Positions 26,905 through 36,955 of a stretch of 64,000 bases of DNA are shown piece after piece. Positions within the stretch are counted from its first letter, which is position 1. Each line of letters begins with the position of its first letter. Source of the stretch: Pseudomonas sp. EpS/L25. Lineage in GTDB: Bacteria; Pseudomonadota; Gammaproteobacteria; Pseudomonadales; Pseudomonadaceae. A program made the position numbers and the translations under genes. The DNA lies in NCBI RefSeq assembly GCF_001512295.1, contig NZ_LNUP01000014.1, positions 1-64,000 of the forward strand. Direction: 5' to 3'. The notes below the pieces were generated by a model. The model did no database searches, was not told the DNA's origin, and was given only the letters and a program-made list of their open reading frames with translations.

Positions 26905-28359
26905 ATGTCCACCGCCTCCCCGAGTCTGCAGCGCCGGCTCAAGCCCCGTCACCTCAACATGATCGCCATCGGCGGCTCCATCGGCACCGGGCTGTTCGTC
27001 GCCTCCGGCGCCACCGTGGCCACTGCCGGTCCGGGCGGCGCCCTGGCGGCCTATGCGCTGATCGGCCTGATGGTCTATTTCCTCATGACCAGCCTCGGCG
27101 AGATGGCCGCCTACCAACCGGTGTCGGGCTCCTTCTCCATCTACGGCAGTCGCTTCGTCGAGGACGGCTTCGGCTTCGCCCTCGGCTGGAACTACTGGTA
27201 CAACTGGGCGGTGACCATCGCCGCCGAACTGGTGGCAGCGCAACTGGTGATGGGCTTCTGGTTTCCCGAGGTGCCCGGACTGATCTGGAGCGCGCTGTTC
27301 CTCGGCCTGATGTTCCTGCTCAATGCGGTGTCGGTGCGCGGCTTCGGCGAGAGCGAATTCTGGTTCGCGCTGATCAAGGTGGCCACCGTGGTGGTCTTCA
27401 TCGGCCTGGGCCTGGCCGCCATCCTCGGCATCTTCAGCGGCATAGAGCCGCCGGGTCTTGCCGTGTTCACCCAGGGCGAGGCGCCCTTCGTCGGCGGCCT
27501 GCAGGCCATGGTCGGGGTGGCCATGATCGCCGGCTTTTCCTTCCAGGGCACCGAGCTGATCGGCATCGCCGCCGGCGAATCGGAGAATCCGCGCAAGAAC
27601 GTGCCCATCGCCATCCGCCAGGTGTTCTGGCGCATCCTGATGTTCTATGTGCTGGCGATCTTCGTCATCGGCATGCTGATCCCCTATACCGATCCGCGCC
27701 TGCTGCAGAACGATGCCACCGACGTCTCCGTCTCGCCGTTCACCCTGCTGTTCGAGCGCGCCGGCCTGGCCTTCGCCGCCAGCCTGATGAACGCGGTGAT
27801 CCTCTCGGCGGTGCTCTCCGCCGGCACCTCGGGCATGTACGCCTCGACGCGGATGCTGCACAGCCTGGCCGAACAGGGCAAGGCGCCGCGGCTGTTCGCC
27901 GGGGTGGCGCGCAATGGCGTGCCGCGCAACGCCCTGCTCGCCACCACCGCGGTGGGCGCCCTGTGCTTCTTCACCTCCCTGGTGGGCGACAAGGCGCTCT
28001 ACGGCTGGCTGCTCAATACCTCGGGCATGTGCGGCTTCATCGCCTGGCTGGGCATCGCCGTGTCCCACTATCGCTTCCGTAAGGGCTACCTGGCCCAGGG
28101 CCGGCGCCTGGAAGACCTGCCCTATCGCGCCAAGCTGTTTCCCTTCGGGCCGCTGCTGGCCTTCGCCCTCTGCCTGGTGATCACCCTGGGGCAGAACTAC
28201 GCCGCGCTGTTCGGTCCGAATGGCGTCGACTGGCTGGGCCTGGCCGCCACCTACATCAGCCTGCCGCTGTTCCTCGCCGTCTGGCTGGGTTATAGATTCA
28301 AGCACCGCAGCCGGCTGGTGCCGCTCAAGGACATGGACGTTAGCCCAGGCGCCGACTGA
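26905..28359 (+). CDS. lysP: Lysine-specific permease
   Basis: 484 aa APC-family transporter with 12 helices. From memory it matches E. coli LysP closely over its length: LKPRHLNMIAIGGSIGTGLF, FALGWNYWYNWAVTIAAELV, SVRGFGESEFWFALIKV, AMIAGFSFQGTELIGIAAGE and LNTSGMCGFIAWLGIAVSHY. It imports L-lysine with protons. The gene starts 319 bp after the aldehyde dehydrogenase and past its hairpin, so it may be a separate unit. The gap shows no recognisable riboswitch. The GntR gene 89 bp downstream may regulate it. Confidence 0.88.
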   Translation: MSTASPSLQRRLKPRHLNMIAIGGSIGTGLFVASGATVATAGPGGALAAYALIGLMVYFLMTSLGEMAAYQPVSGSFSIYGSRFVEDGFGFALGWNYWYNWAVTIAAELVAAQLVMGFWFPEVPGLIWSALFLGLMFLLNAVSVRGFGESEFWFALIKVATVVVFIGLGLAAILGIFSGIEPPGLAVFTQGEAPFVGGLQAMVGVAMIAGFSFQGTELIGIAAGESENPRKNVPIAIRQVFWRILMFYVLAIFVIGMLIPYTDPRLLQNDATDVSVSPFTLLFERAGLAFAASLMNAVILSAVLSAGTSGMYASTRMLHSLAEQGKAPRLFAGVARNGVPRNALLATTAVGALCFFTSLVGDKALYGWLLNTSGMCGFIAWLGIAVSHYRFRKGYLAQGRRLEDLPYRAKLFPFGPLLAFALCLVITLGQNYAALFGPNGVDWLGLAATYISLPLFLAVWLGYRFKHRSRLVPLKDMDVSPGAD

Positions 28360-28448
28360 TTGGCGCCACGCGGCAGCGGCCGGACCGGGGCGTCCGGTGG
28401 CTGCCGTGCTAGCATCCCGGCTCTTCCCGCCGACTCCTCCGCGCTGCC

Positions 28449-29327
28449 ATGGGTAACACCCTCGCCTCTCGCCTGATCCCCGACATCCTCACCTACATCG
28501 CCTCGCACCAGTTGGCGGTGGGTACGCGACTGCCCGAGCGGGCCCTGGCCGAGCGGCTGCGGGTGTCCCGCTCGCCGGTGCGCAGCGCCCTGCAGCAGAT
28601 GGCCGACCAGGCCCTGCTCGACCGCCATCCCGAAGGCGGTTTCGCCGTCGCCGCCGCGGCCCTGGCCACCACGCCGCCGGCGCGGGAAGAGGTGTCCGCC
28701 AGCGAGCGGCTGTACCTGGCCATCGCCCAGGATCGTATCGACGGCGAGTTGCCGTTGCGGATCAGCGAGAACGAACTGCTACGCCGCTACCCGATCACCC
28801 GGGGCCAGTTGGCCGACATCCTCAGGCGCATCGTCCAGGAAGGCTGGGCCGAACGCCTGCCGGGCTATGGCTGGAGTTTCGTCGAGGGTCTCACCTCCCC
28901 CGACGCCTATGTGCAGAGCTACAGCTTCCGCCTGTTGATCGAGCCGGCCGGCATTCGCGAACCGGGCTTCGCCCTGGATGCCGATGCCCTGCGTCGTTGT
29001 CGCGACGAGCAGGCGCTGCTGGTCGAAGGTCGCGTGTTCGAGGCCTCTCCCGCGGAAATCTTCGACGCCAACACCCGCCTGCACGAGACCATCGCCCGCT
29101 GCTCGGGCAATGCCTTCATCCTCGATGCCCTGCGCCGCCTCAATCGCCTGCGCCGGCTGATCGAATACCGCAAGTCGGTGGATCGCCGGCAGGCCCAGCG
29201 CCGCTGCCAGGAGCACCTGCAGCTGATCGACCTGCTGCTGGAAGATCGCCGCGAGGAAGCGGCCGCCTTCCTGACACTGCACCTGAACAACGCGGTCCAG
29301 GAAAAGCGCGACATCGCCGAGCCCTGA
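28449..29327 (+). CDS. GntR-family transcriptional regulator (FCD-type effector domain)
   Basis: 292 aa. The N-terminal winged helix (TLASRLIPDILTYIASHQL, RALAERLRVSRSPVRSALQQ) is at residues 1-65. A second winged-helix-like segment near 95-130 (ISENELLRRYPITRGQLADI) makes it longer than most. The C-terminal all-helical domain includes NTRLHETIARCSGNAFILDA, as in FCD proteins that bind metal and a small carboxylate. The likely targets are lysP and/or the upstream catabolic operon. Confidence 0.85.
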   Translation: MGNTLASRLIPDILTYIASHQLAVGTRLPERALAERLRVSRSPVRSALQQMADQALLDRHPEGGFAVAAAALATTPPAREEVSASERLYLAIAQDRIDGELPLRISENELLRRYPITRGQLADILRRIVQEGWAERLPGYGWSFVEGLTSPDAYVQSYSFRLLIEPAGIREPGFALDADALRRCRDEQALLVEGRVFEASPAEIFDANTRLHETIARCSGNAFILDALRRLNRLRRLIEYRKSVDRRQAQRRCQEHLQLIDLLLEDRREEAAAFLTLHLNNAVQEKRDIAEP

Positions 29328-29388
29328 ACCTGCGGCGCCAGGGGCCTGCCCACCAACCCGCGGGCGCGTTAGACTGGCGGACTTTCCC

Positions 29389-29562
29389 AGAGCCTGTTCA
29401 ACGTCTGCTGCGCGTCGGCCAAACGGCGTTGAAAATGGCCTGGGTCGCCAGCCCGGTCGGAATGCTCATTTACTACCTGTAAACTCGAGCGCGAGTCCGA
29501 TCCGCTTCCTCAGCCATTTTCGCCTTGTTTGTCTCTAGCTCGCTAGACGTTGAACAGGCTCT
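29389..29562. mobile_element. Terminal-inverted-repeat element, GAGCCTGTTCAA family, copy 1
   Basis: A 174-bp non-coding element with 18-bp perfect terminal inverted repeats (AGAGCCTGTTCAACGTCT at 29389-29406, complement at 29545-29562). Internal arms (AAAATGGC and GCCATTTT) extend the fold. A shorter relative lies inverted at 63319-63461. No transposase is inside, so it is MITE-like or a palindromic intergenic repeat. It ends 18 bases before the yejK start codon. Confidence 0.7.
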
Positions 29563-29580
29563 CAGCTACCCGAGTCCGCC

Positions 29581-30588
29581 ATGCCGATCCGTCACGCCAT
29601 CGTTCATCTGATCGACAAGAAGCCCGACGGCCAGCCCGCGACCCTGCACGCGCGTGACGCCACCCTGACCGACTCCCAGGCCATCGAGAACCTGCTGGCC
29701 GATCTCAACGACAGCTACAACGCCAAGCCCAACAAGGCCTGGGGTCTGTTCCACGAGGAATCCGGTGCCTATCCCTTCAGTGGCTGGCTCAGCGTCTACC
29801 TGGAAGGGGAGCAGGATTTCGTCGCCTTCAGCCGCCAGGCGGTGGAGCACCTCAAGGGCCTGATGGAGAGCAGCAACCTCTCCACCGGCGGCCATGTGCT
29901 GTTCGCCCAGTACCAGCAGGGCATGACCGACTACCTGACCATCGCCCTGCTGCACCACAGCGAAGGGGTGACCGTCACCGAGACCCTGGACGTCGCCCCG
30001 GCCAAGCACCTGGATCTGGGCCAGCTGCACCTGGCGGCGCGCATCAATCTCTCGGAATGGCGCAACAACAAGCAGTCGCGCCAGTACATCTCCTTCATCC
30101 GCGGCAAGGGCGGCAAGAAGGTCTCGGACTACTTCCGCGACTTCATCGGTTGCCAGGAAGGGGTCGACGCCAAGGGCGAGACCCGCACCCTGCTCAAGGC
30201 CTTCAGCGACTACGTGGAAAGCGAGGACCTGCCCGAGGAAGCCGCCAAGGAAAAGACCGACACCCTGGTGGACTACGCCAGCAGCCAGGCCAAGCGTGGC
30301 GAGCCCATGGCCCTGGATGCCCTCTCCGAGCTGATGGACGACGAGGCACCGCGCGCCTTCTACGACTACATCCGCAACAAGGACTATGGCCTGGCGCCGG
30401 AGATCCCGGCGGACAAGCGCACCCTCAACCAATTCCGCCGCTTCACCGGCCGCGCCGAGGGGCTGTCGATCAGCTTCGAGGCGCATCTGCTGGGCTCGCG
30501 CATCGAATACGATGAGAGCCAGGACCTGCTGATCATCCGCGAGGTGCCGACCCAGCTCAAGGACCAGCTCAAGCGGCGCAAGGACTGA
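29581..30588 (+). CDS. yejK: Nucleoid-associated protein YejK/NdpA
   Basis: 335 aa, the usual length. The sequence has the family hallmarks: [16 protein letters not shown] at the start, [80 protein letters not shown] and the C-terminal [20 protein letters not shown]. The protein binds the nucleoid; its exact role is unclear. The start lies right behind an inverted-repeat element that must form its leader or part of its promoter. Confidence 0.95.
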   Translation: MPIRHAIVHLIDKKPDGQPATLHARDATLTDSQAIENLLADLNDSYNAKPNKAWGLFHEESGAYPFSGWLSVYLEGEQDFVAFSRQAVEHLKGLMESSNLSTGGHVLFAQYQQGMTDYLTIALLHHSEGVTVTETLDVAPAKHLDLGQLHLAARINLSEWRNNKQSRQYISFIRGKGGKKVSDYFRDFIGCQEGVDAKGETRTLLKAFSDYVESEDLPEEAAKEKTDTLVDYASSQAKRGEPMALDALSELMDDEAPRAFYDYIRNKDYGLAPEIPADKRTLNQFRRFTGRAEGLSISFEAHLLGSRIEYDESQDLLIIREVPTQLKDQLKRRKD

Positions 30589-30717
30589 CCGGCGGAGCGC
30601 CCGACACCCGGGGTTGCAAACGAAGTCACCGATCGGGCGCCCCCGGCTGGACAGCGGCCGCGCAAAGGGGGCACAAGATGTCCCTTCTTCTCTTCATCTG
30701 CCGAAAAAGTCGAAACC

Positions 30718-31155
30718 ATGAGCCAGTACCCCTTCGAACGCCGCATCGTCATCACCCTGCAATCGAACAACGAACTGACGCTGGACGCCGCCCTCGACCA
30801 GGCGGTGAGTCGGATCAAGCAGGGCGAGACCCACGGCGGCGACGAAGGCCTGGCCACCGCCTACAGCTTCCATGTGGATACCGTCGCCGAAGGCCCGGCG
30901 GGCCCGGTGGACCTGGGCGAATACCTGGGCCGCCCGGCGACCAAGGCCGAGCAGGCGGTGGTGGACAGTGGCGTCATCCCGCGTTTCCGCCTCGGGCAGG
31001 AGGTGGCCGTGCAACTGGCCAACGGCGCGCTCAAGCCCAGCAGCATCCAGGAAGTGCGCCTCTTTCCCCAGGTGGAAGGCCCCTGCTGGCTGTATCTGGT
31101 GGAAGAGCGCGTCCATCGCGACTATCTGCCGGCGAAGAAACTGCGGGCGATCTGA
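30718..31155 (+). CDS. Conserved hypothetical protein, 145 aa
   Basis: Not recognised. It is soluble with no signal peptide. It starts SQYPFERRIVITLQSNNELT, has a TLDAALDQAVSRIK helix, a GGDEGLATAYSFHVDTV strand region, and ends CWLYLVEERVHRDYLPAKKL. The composition matches core genes. It lies 129 bp after yejK on the same strand. Confidence 0.7.
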   Translation: MSQYPFERRIVITLQSNNELTLDAALDQAVSRIKQGETHGGDEGLATAYSFHVDTVAEGPAGPVDLGEYLGRPATKAEQAVVDSGVIPRFRLGQEVAVQLANGALKPSSIQEVRLFPQVEGPCWLYLVEERVHRDYLPAKKLRAI

Positions 31156-31174
31156 GCAGCGCCGGATTCGGCCA

Positions 31175-31190
31175 GCTCACTGCAGTGAGC
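31175..31190. terminator. Palindrome between convergent genes
   Basis: GCTCACTGCAGTGAGC is a perfect 16-bp palindrome in the 40-bp gap between two convergent genes. Its position suggests a bidirectional transcript end, but no T-tract is present. Confidence 0.35.
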
Positions 31191-31195
31191 CTACC

Positions 31196-32107
31196 TCACA
31201 GACCGTAACCGGCCACCTGGCGATAGAGCGACAGCGCCGGCGTCGTCGCGGTGTCCGTCATCTGGCTGAGGATGCTGCCGTCCAGGGCGGTGGTCGTGGC
31301 GTTCGATTGCCCGTCCGCCGCGGCGAGCGTCGTCCACTGGGGTGTGCCATCGCTGCCCGTGGTGATCCCGAAGGCCGGCGCGGCGAGATCGGCGCTATCC
31401 TGGTTCGCGGCCGTCGCCACCCCGCTGGGGCTCAACTGATCGACCAGTTGCGTGGTCAGCTCGCCCGTCTGCCAGGTGGCCGCACCGGGATTCAGGGTAC
31501 CGAGGATGCCGGCATCCTCGGTGGCGCTCGGCGCCCAGTTCCAGGCGGCCGAGTCCTGGCCGGTCTCCGCCAGGCCACCATAGGCCAGGTTGGCACCATC
31601 CGTGCCGCGCTGCGCCCCTTCGAAGTAGGCCAGCTGACGCTCCGCTGGGGTGAAGGTCCCGGAATCGTCGCCGGCGATACGGCTCAGGCTGTCGCTGTCC
31701 AGGTTGGCGAAGGGGTCCTGGGTGGAGGCGTCGGTATAGCGACTGTCGGCGCCGTAGAAGCTCACCAGCAGGTGATTGGCCGCCTGCTTCGCCAGCTGGA
31801 TGCGGTCGGCGCTGGCATCCTGGGGCAATTCGCCAAGCACGGCGGCGGCGGTACCCTGGGTCCGGATCTGCTGCTGGAGGATCTGCATGAAGCCGTCCAG
31901 ATCGGCGGCATTGCCCGACTGCCCCGGCAGCAGCCCGGCGATCACCTGGGCGGCGGGCGACAGGTCCACCGCCACGTCGGCGCCACCGGCGGCCTCGGCG
32001 GCGCTGGAGGCGTCGGTGGAAACGGCCGTCGACTCGGCCGTGCCACGCGGATTCGGCTGTGGCGACGGGGTCGATGGCGAATAGGCCTGGGTCGCTGTCA
32101 CGTTCAT
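31196..32107 (-). CDS. Hypothetical Ser/Thr/Ala-rich protein
   Basis: 303 aa from ATG 32107, chosen over 32128 because GGAGGG lies 7 bases before it. Residues ~5-45 are low-complexity (S, T, P, A). A helical middle follows (VAVDLSPAAQVIAGLLPG, LDGFMQILQQQIRTQGTAAA, RIQLAKQAANHLLVSFYG), and a G/T/A-rich C-terminus ends SLYRQVAGYGL. There is no signal peptide. The architecture recalls flagellar/cell-surface associated filament-type or hook-length-like proteins only in composition; no family is assigned. It lies 130 bp downstream of folA. Confidence 0.65.
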   Translation of the reverse strand: MNVTATQAYSPSTPSPQPNPRGTAESTAVSTDASSAAEAAGGADVAVDLSPAAQVIAGLLPGQSGNAADLDGFMQILQQQIRTQGTAAAVLGELPQDASADRIQLAKQAANHLLVSFYGADSRYTDASTQDPFANLDSDSLSRIAGDDSGTFTPAERQLAYFEGAQRGTDGANLAYGGLAETGQDSAAWNWAPSATEDAGILGTLNPGAATWQTGELTTQLVDQLSPSGVATAANQDSADLAAPAFGITTGSDGTPQWTTLAAADGQSNATTTALDGSILSQMTDTATTPALSLYRQVAGYGL

Positions 32108-32236
32108 CTTCACGCCCTCCGGTCGCACCGATGACTCGTCTCAGCCTCCTTTATACCAGGGCAGTCTTAGGCTTTGCTTAGGGGCCACGGCCAGGAGTCG
32201 CCGACCTGGTACGAAAGCGGGAGTCATGACGAGGCT

Positions 32237-32752
32237 TCAGCCGCGTCGATCCCAGACCTCGCAGGCATAGGCCGGGCGCCCGTCCTCGGCGGGATGCTCC
32301 TGGCGCGAGGCCAGTTGCCAGTCGCCTTCGTTCCAGGCGGGAAAGAACACATCCCCCGCGGGCGCCAGGGCGACGCGGGTGAGATAGAGACGCTGCGCCA
32401 CCGGCAGCGCCTCGGCGAACAGCTGGGCCCCGCCGATGAGCATGATCTCGCTGGCGCCACGCTCCCGGGCCCAGGCCTCGGCGCGCTCCACGGCAGCAGC
32501 CAGCGAGGCACGGACCTCGGCACCTTCGGCTACCAGATCAGTCTGACGGGAGACCACCAGATTCAGGCGACCCGGCAACGGGCGACCAAGGGAATCCCAG
32601 GTCTTGCGGCCCATGACCAGCGGCTTGCCGAGGGTCACCGCCTTGAAGTATTGGAGCTCCGCCGGCAGATGCCAGGGGAGGCGATTTTCGATGCCGATGA
32701 CGCCGTTGTCGGCCACGGCGACGATCAGGCTCAGGGGAAGAGAGGTTTTCAT
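32237..32752 (-). CDS. folA: Dihydrofolate reductase
   Basis: 171 aa. It shows SLIVAVADNGVIGIENRLPW (NADPH/substrate loop), HLPAELQYFKAVTLGKPLVM, GRKTWDSLGRPLPGRLNLVV and EIMLIGGAQLFAEALPVAQR. The acidic active-site residue is the Glu in LPAELQYF. The enzyme reduces dihydrofolate to tetrahydrofolate with NADPH in the cytoplasm. It is divergent from the DUF2868 gene across 81 bp. Confidence 0.96.
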   Translation of the reverse strand: MKTSLPLSLIVAVADNGVIGIENRLPWHLPAELQYFKAVTLGKPLVMGRKTWDSLGRPLPGRLNLVVSRQTDLVAEGAEVRASLAAAVERAEAWARERGASEIMLIGGAQLFAEALPVAQRLYLTRVALAPAGDVFFPAWNEGDWQLASRQEHPAEDGRPAYACEVWDRRG

Positions 32753-32833
32753 GGTGACAGAGCATAACAGAGCCGTTAACAGCGGGCGTGCCAGGGACTA
32801 TCCTCGCCGTTTTCGCTGCACGGGCGCCGACGC

Positions 32834-34219
32834 GTGACCGCAACCCCAACTCCTGCCTTCGACGATCTCTGGCTGACCGAGGCCCTGCGCCTGACCGAAG
32901 AGGACAGCGGTCCGCTGGAGGATGCCGAAGCCAATCGCCAGGCCCGCGCGGCCGGCGGTGGCTTCGAGGCACGCCTGGTGGCCCGGGCCCGTCTGCTCGG
33001 CCAGCGGGACGGCCTGCTGGCGGCCCAGCGCCGCTGGCGCCAGGGCGCACGGCTGGCCGCCTGGCTGCTGGGGATCGTGGCGCTGTTCTGCGGTGCCGGG
33101 CTCGCCGCCGGCGCCCTGGGCGATGGCAGCCGCCCGGTCAACGTCTTCTGGGCGCTGGGCAGCCTGCTCGGGCTCAATCTGCTCAGCCTGCTGGTCTGGG
33201 CCTTCGGCCTGTTGGGTGGCGGGCGCCAGCTGGCCTCGCCCCTGGCCCGTCTCTGGCTGTGGCTGTCCGGCCGCCTCGCCCGGGATGCCCGGGCGCTGCA
33301 CCTGGGGCCGGCACTGGTCGGCCTGCTCGGTCGCGCCCGGCTACTGCCCTGGGCCCTGGGCGGCCTGGTCCACGGCCTCTGGCTGCTGATCCTCGGCAGT
33401 GCCCTGGCAACCCTGCTGGCACTGCTGTCCGGGCGCAGCTATCTGTTCGTCTGGGAGACCACCCTGCTCGGCAGCGACACCTTCGTGCTGCTCACCCAAG
33501 GGCTCGGTGCCCTGCCCCAGTTGCTGGGCTTTCCGCTCCCCGATGCCGCCAGCATCGCCGCCAGTGGCGATGCCACCAGCCCCTTCGCCGCGGCGCGCCA
33601 GGCCTGGGCCGGCTGGCTGCTGGGCGTGGTGCTGGTCTATGGCCTGCTGCCGCGCTTGCTGCTCGCCCTGCTCTGCCTGTGGCGTTGGCGCCAGGGTCGC
33701 CAACGGCTGCGGCTGGATGTGAAGCGGCCCGGCTATCTGCAGCTGCGGGAGCGGCTGCTCCCCACCAGCGAACGGCTGGGCGTCAACGATGCCGCCCCCG
33801 CCCAGCTACCGCAGCAGGATGCCAGTGCCCGGGTGCGCAACGGCGACGAGGCCCTGCTGGTGGGCATCGAACTCACCGACCACACCTGGCCGCCGCCGCT
33901 TCCCGCCGGCGTGCGCGATGCCGGGGTGCTCGACGACGGCCAGGGGCGCCGTCACCTGCTCGAACAACTGACCCGCTATCCGGCACGGCGCCTGCTGATC
34001 GCCTGCGATCCCCGCCGTTCGCCGGATCGCGGCACCCTGGTGCTACTCGCGGAGCTGTCGCGCTGCGCCACCGCCACCCGGATCTGGCTGCTGCCCGCAC
34101 CCCTGGGTGGCAAGGTCGATCCGATTCGCCTGGACGACTGGCGCCAGGCCCTGGATGCCCTGCGCCTGGCCCACAGCGAAAGCGACGACGAACTGCGCTG
34201 GTTGGAGGCGAATCCATGA
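32834..34219 (+). CDS. DUF2868 multi-pass membrane protein
   Basis: 461 aa with a GTG start. The N-terminal ~65 residues are helical and cytoplasmic (LWLTEALRLTEEDSGPLEDA, FEARLVARARLLGQRDGL). Four to five transmembrane helices follow up to ~residue 290 (AAWLLGIVALFCGAGLAAGA; FWALGSLLGLNLLSLLVWAF; GGLVHGLWLLILGSALATLL; WAGWLLGVVLVYGLLPRLLL). A soluble C-terminal domain has LTRYPARRLLIACDPRRSPD. It overlaps the DUF3482 GTPase by 4 bp (ATGA), the standard pairing of these two families. The function is unknown; a membrane anchor or sensor for the GTPase is inferred. Confidence 0.85.
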   Translation: MTATPTPAFDDLWLTEALRLTEEDSGPLEDAEANRQARAAGGGFEARLVARARLLGQRDGLLAAQRRWRQGARLAAWLLGIVALFCGAGLAAGALGDGSRPVNVFWALGSLLGLNLLSLLVWAFGLLGGGRQLASPLARLWLWLSGRLARDARALHLGPALVGLLGRARLLPWALGGLVHGLWLLILGSALATLLALLSGRSYLFVWETTLLGSDTFVLLTQGLGALPQLLGFPLPDAASIAASGDATSPFAAARQAWAGWLLGVVLVYGLLPRLLLALLCLWRWRQGRQRLRLDVKRPGYLQLRERLLPTSERLGVNDAAPAQLPQQDASARVRNGDEALLVGIELTDHTWPPPLPAGVRDAGVLDDGQGRRHLLEQLTRYPARRLLIACDPRRSPDRGTLVLLAELSRCATATRIWLLPAPLGGKVDPIRLDDWRQALDALRLAHSESDDELRWLEANP

Positions 34220-35592
34220 GCGGTCCCCTGCGCCTGGCCCTGGTCGGCCACACCAACGTCGGCAAGACCTCCCTGCTGCGCACCCTGACCCGTGACGTCG
34301 ACTTCGGCGAGGTCTCCCACCGCCCGAGCACCACCAGGCACGTCGAGGGGGCGCGACTGTCGGTGGACGGCGAGGCCCTGCTGGAACTCTACGACACGCC
34401 AGGCCTGGAAGACGCCATCGCCCTGCGCGACTACCTGGAGCAGTTGGAAAGGCCCGGCGAACGCCTGGACGCCGCCACCCTGCTCGATCGCTTCCTCGAC
34501 AGCGTGGAAGCCCGCCAGAGATTCGAGCAGGAGGCCAAGGTGATCCGCCAGTTGCGTGCCTCGGATGCCGGCCTCTATGTGATCGACGCCCGGGAGCCGG
34601 TGCTGGCCAAGTACCGCGACGAGCTGGCGGTGCTGGCCGGCTGCGGTCGGCCCCTGGTGCCGGTGCTCAACTTCGTCGCCGCCGACGGCCACCGGGCCGA
34701 CGACTGGCGTGCCACCCTGGCCCGGCTCGGCCTGCACGCCCTGGTGCGCTTCGACAGCGTGGCGCCACCGGCGGACGGCGAGGCACGTCTTTACGAAAGC
34801 CTGGCGACCCTGCTGGAAAGCGGCCGCCCGGCCCTGCAGCGACTCATCACCGACCATGCCGAGCAGGCCCGGCGCCGCCACCAGGAAGGCGTGCGCCTGA
34901 TCGCCGAGTTGCTGGTGGATGCCGCCGCCGCGCGGCGCAGCGTGGCCCCTGGCGATACCGAGGTGGCCGCGGCAACGACCGAGTTGCGCGACGGCCTGCG
35001 CACCCGCGAACAGCGCTGCGTGGAAGACCTGCTGCGGCTGTTCGGCTTTCGCCCGGGCGATGCCCACGCCAGCGACCTGCCGCTGCTGGATGGACGTTGG
35101 GGCGATGACCTGTTCAATCCGGAAACGCTGCGCCTGCTGGGCATTCGCCTGGGCGGCGGCGTGGCTGCCGGAGCCGCGGCGGGAGTGGGCCTGGACCTGC
35201 TCGCTGGCGGCCTGACCCTGGGCGCCGCCACGGTGCTGGGCGCCCTGGCCGGTGGTCTGGCCCAGACCGGCGGCCACTACGGCAAGCGGCTGTTCGGCAA
35301 GCTGCGCGGCGGTCGGGAGCTCTCCATCGACGATGCCGTGCTGCGCCTGCTGGCCGTGCGCCAGCGCCAGTTGCTGGCGGCGCTGGAAGCCCGCGGCCAT
35401 GCCGCCCAGGGCGCCATCGAAGTGGCCGCCCCCGATGAGCAGCGCTGGCACGAGGGCAAGCTACCGCCCGCGGTGCAGGTAGCCCGCGCCCATCCCGAAT
35501 GGTCGGCGCTCAATCCACGGCCGCGCTTGCAGGCCGAGGATCGCCAGAGCCGGATCGACGAGATCGCCGCTGCCCTGGACGCCGACGCCTAG
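34216..35592 (+). CDS. DUF3482 GTPase
   Basis: 458 aa. The G-domain is N-terminal: P-loop GHTNVGKTS (G1), [10 protein letters not shown] (G2 region) and YDTPGLED (G3, DTPG). A canonical NKxD is not obvious, with PVLNFVAAD in its place, so nucleotide specificity is uncertain. The C-terminal half is helical and holds a hydrophobic glycine/alanine stretch ([40 protein letters not shown], ~310-355) that may insert in membranes. It is coupled to DUF2868 by a 4-bp overlap. It ends 4 bp inside the stop of the convergent peptidase gene. Confidence 0.85.
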   Translation: MSGPLRLALVGHTNVGKTSLLRTLTRDVDFGEVSHRPSTTRHVEGARLSVDGEALLELYDTPGLEDAIALRDYLEQLERPGERLDAATLLDRFLDSVEARQRFEQEAKVIRQLRASDAGLYVIDAREPVLAKYRDELAVLAGCGRPLVPVLNFVAADGHRADDWRATLARLGLHALVRFDSVAPPADGEARLYESLATLLESGRPALQRLITDHAEQARRRHQEGVRLIAELLVDAAAARRSVAPGDTEVAAATTELRDGLRTREQRCVEDLLRLFGFRPGDAHASDLPLLDGRWGDDLFNPETLRLLGIRLGGGVAAGAAAGVGLDLLAGGLTLGAATVLGALAGGLAQTGGHYGKRLFGKLRGGRELSIDDAVLRLLAVRQRQLLAALEARGHAAQGAIEVAAPDEQRWHEGKLPPAVQVARAHPEWSALNPRPRLQAEDRQSRIDEIAAALDADA

Positions 35593-36482
35593 CGGCCTTC
35601 CACCTCGGCAAGGAAATCGGCCACAACGGCCATGCAGGCCTCGCGCTCTTCCACGTGGGGCATATGGCTGGAGGCTTCGAAGATGCGCCACCGGGCGTTC
35701 GGGATGAGCCGCGCGAAGGGCTCCACGCAGGCCGGCGTGGCCTCGTCGAAACGCCCGGAGAGCAACAGCGTCGGCACCTGAATCCGTTCCAGCCGGTCGA
35801 TCACGCTCCAGTCCTTGAGACTGCCGATCACATGGAACTCGGTGGGGCCGTTCATGGCGTGATAGACGGTGGGATCGTCATCAATAGCGGCGAAGGTCCG
35901 CGCCACCTCGGGCGGCATGGGCTGCACCCGACAGACGTGGCGCGCATAGAACACCTCGCTGGCGGCGCGGTACTCGGGCGAGTCGGTGGTGCCGGCGGCC
36001 TCGTGGCGATCCAGGGTGGCCTGCACCTCGGGCGGCAACTCGGCTCGCAGCCCTGTCGCAGCTTCGCGCCAGAGCGCCATGGACGCCGGCGAGTTGGCGA
36101 TGATCAGACCGCGCAGCCCGGCTGGTCGACGCACCCCGTGTTCGGCCCCCAGCATCCCACCCCAGGACTGGCCGAGCAGCACGTATTCGGCGATGCCCAG
36201 GTGGCGCAGCAGGTTGTTCAGTTCGTCGAGAAACAACGCCACCGTCCAGAAACCCGGATCGATGCCCCGCAGGTGGGTGGAGCGGCCGTTGCCGAGCTGG
36301 TCGTAATGGACCACCGGCCAGCCGTGCTCGGCCAGGTCCTTGAAGCTGTCGACGTAGTCGTGGGTGCAACCGGGTCCGCCATGGGCCACCACCAGCGGCA
36401 GCCGGCCCTTGGTCAGATCACCGGTGACCCGATACCAGGTCTGGTGGCCCTGGAAACCGGCGTAGCCTTCTTGAACCTGCAT
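35589..36482 (-). CDS. Proline iminopeptidase-type alpha/beta hydrolase (L-amino acid amidase-like)
   Basis: 297 aa from ATG 36482, with AGGAAGG seven bases before. The oxyanion motif [11 protein letters not shown], the nucleophile elbow GQSWGG (Ser), and the late Asp and His ([18 protein letters not shown]) form the S33-type triad. Relatives release N-terminal proline or hydrolyse L-amino acid amides, and sequences like [16 protein letters not shown] are typical of them. It is cytoplasmic. It lies alone between a convergent GTPase gene and a 1-kb repeat region. Confidence 0.88.
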   Translation of the reverse strand: MQVQEGYAGFQGHQTWYRVTGDLTKGRLPLVVAHGGPGCTHDYVDSFKDLAEHGWPVVHYDQLGNGRSTHLRGIDPGFWTVALFLDELNNLLRHLGIAEYVLLGQSWGGMLGAEHGVRRPAGLRGLIIANSPASMALWREAATGLRAELPPEVQATLDRHEAAGTTDSPEYRAASEVFYARHVCRVQPMPPEVARTFAAIDDDPTVYHAMNGPTEFHVIGSLKDWSVIDRLERIQVPTLLLSGRFDEATPACVEPFARLIPNARWRIFEASSHMPHVEEREACMAVVADFLAEVEGR

Positions 36483-36630
36483 GGAAACCTTCCTCGTCAC
36501 GATGGGAACGGGGTCAGGCTAGCGGGCGGGGGCTGAGGGGATAACTGGGAAAAGTTGTAGGTTTGGGGGTTGGGCTGCGTTGCAGTTTTAATCAGCGGCC
36601 AGGCTGACTCGCGGTATCTCCCCCTCACGC

Positions 36631-36955
36631 CGGACAGCCCCCTCTCCCGCTTGCGGGGGAGGGTTGGGGTGGGGGCTCCCTCGCCAAGCTGATTCACGGA
36701 GTGCTCGGACAGCTCCCGTTCCGCCCCCGCCGGGCGGGTCACTTTTTTCAGTTGCCAAAAAAGTAACCAAAAACGCTTGCCCTGGTCATCCGGCCCGGCG
36801 CTGCGCGCCGGGTTCCCTCGCTCCGCCGTCCTTCCGGCGGGCCGTCGTCGAAGGGCCGTCCTGGCCCTCGACGCCTTTCGCGGCATCCTTGCCGCTCACC
36901 CACCTACAGAACGGCTGCGCTCAGCCTACTGAACAGGGCGCTGGGTGCCGGCTGA
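36631..36955. repeat. Long inverted repeat, left arm
   Basis: The reverse complement of this ~325-bp stretch aligns with 37085-37415 throughout with scattered mismatches. Shared landmarks are CTCCCGCTTGCGGGGGAG, CACTTTTTTCAGTTGCC, AAAAAAGTAACCAAAAACG, and a GCGGCA/TGCCGC hairpin near 36880. There is no gene; frames in it are chance. Confidence 0.75.
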
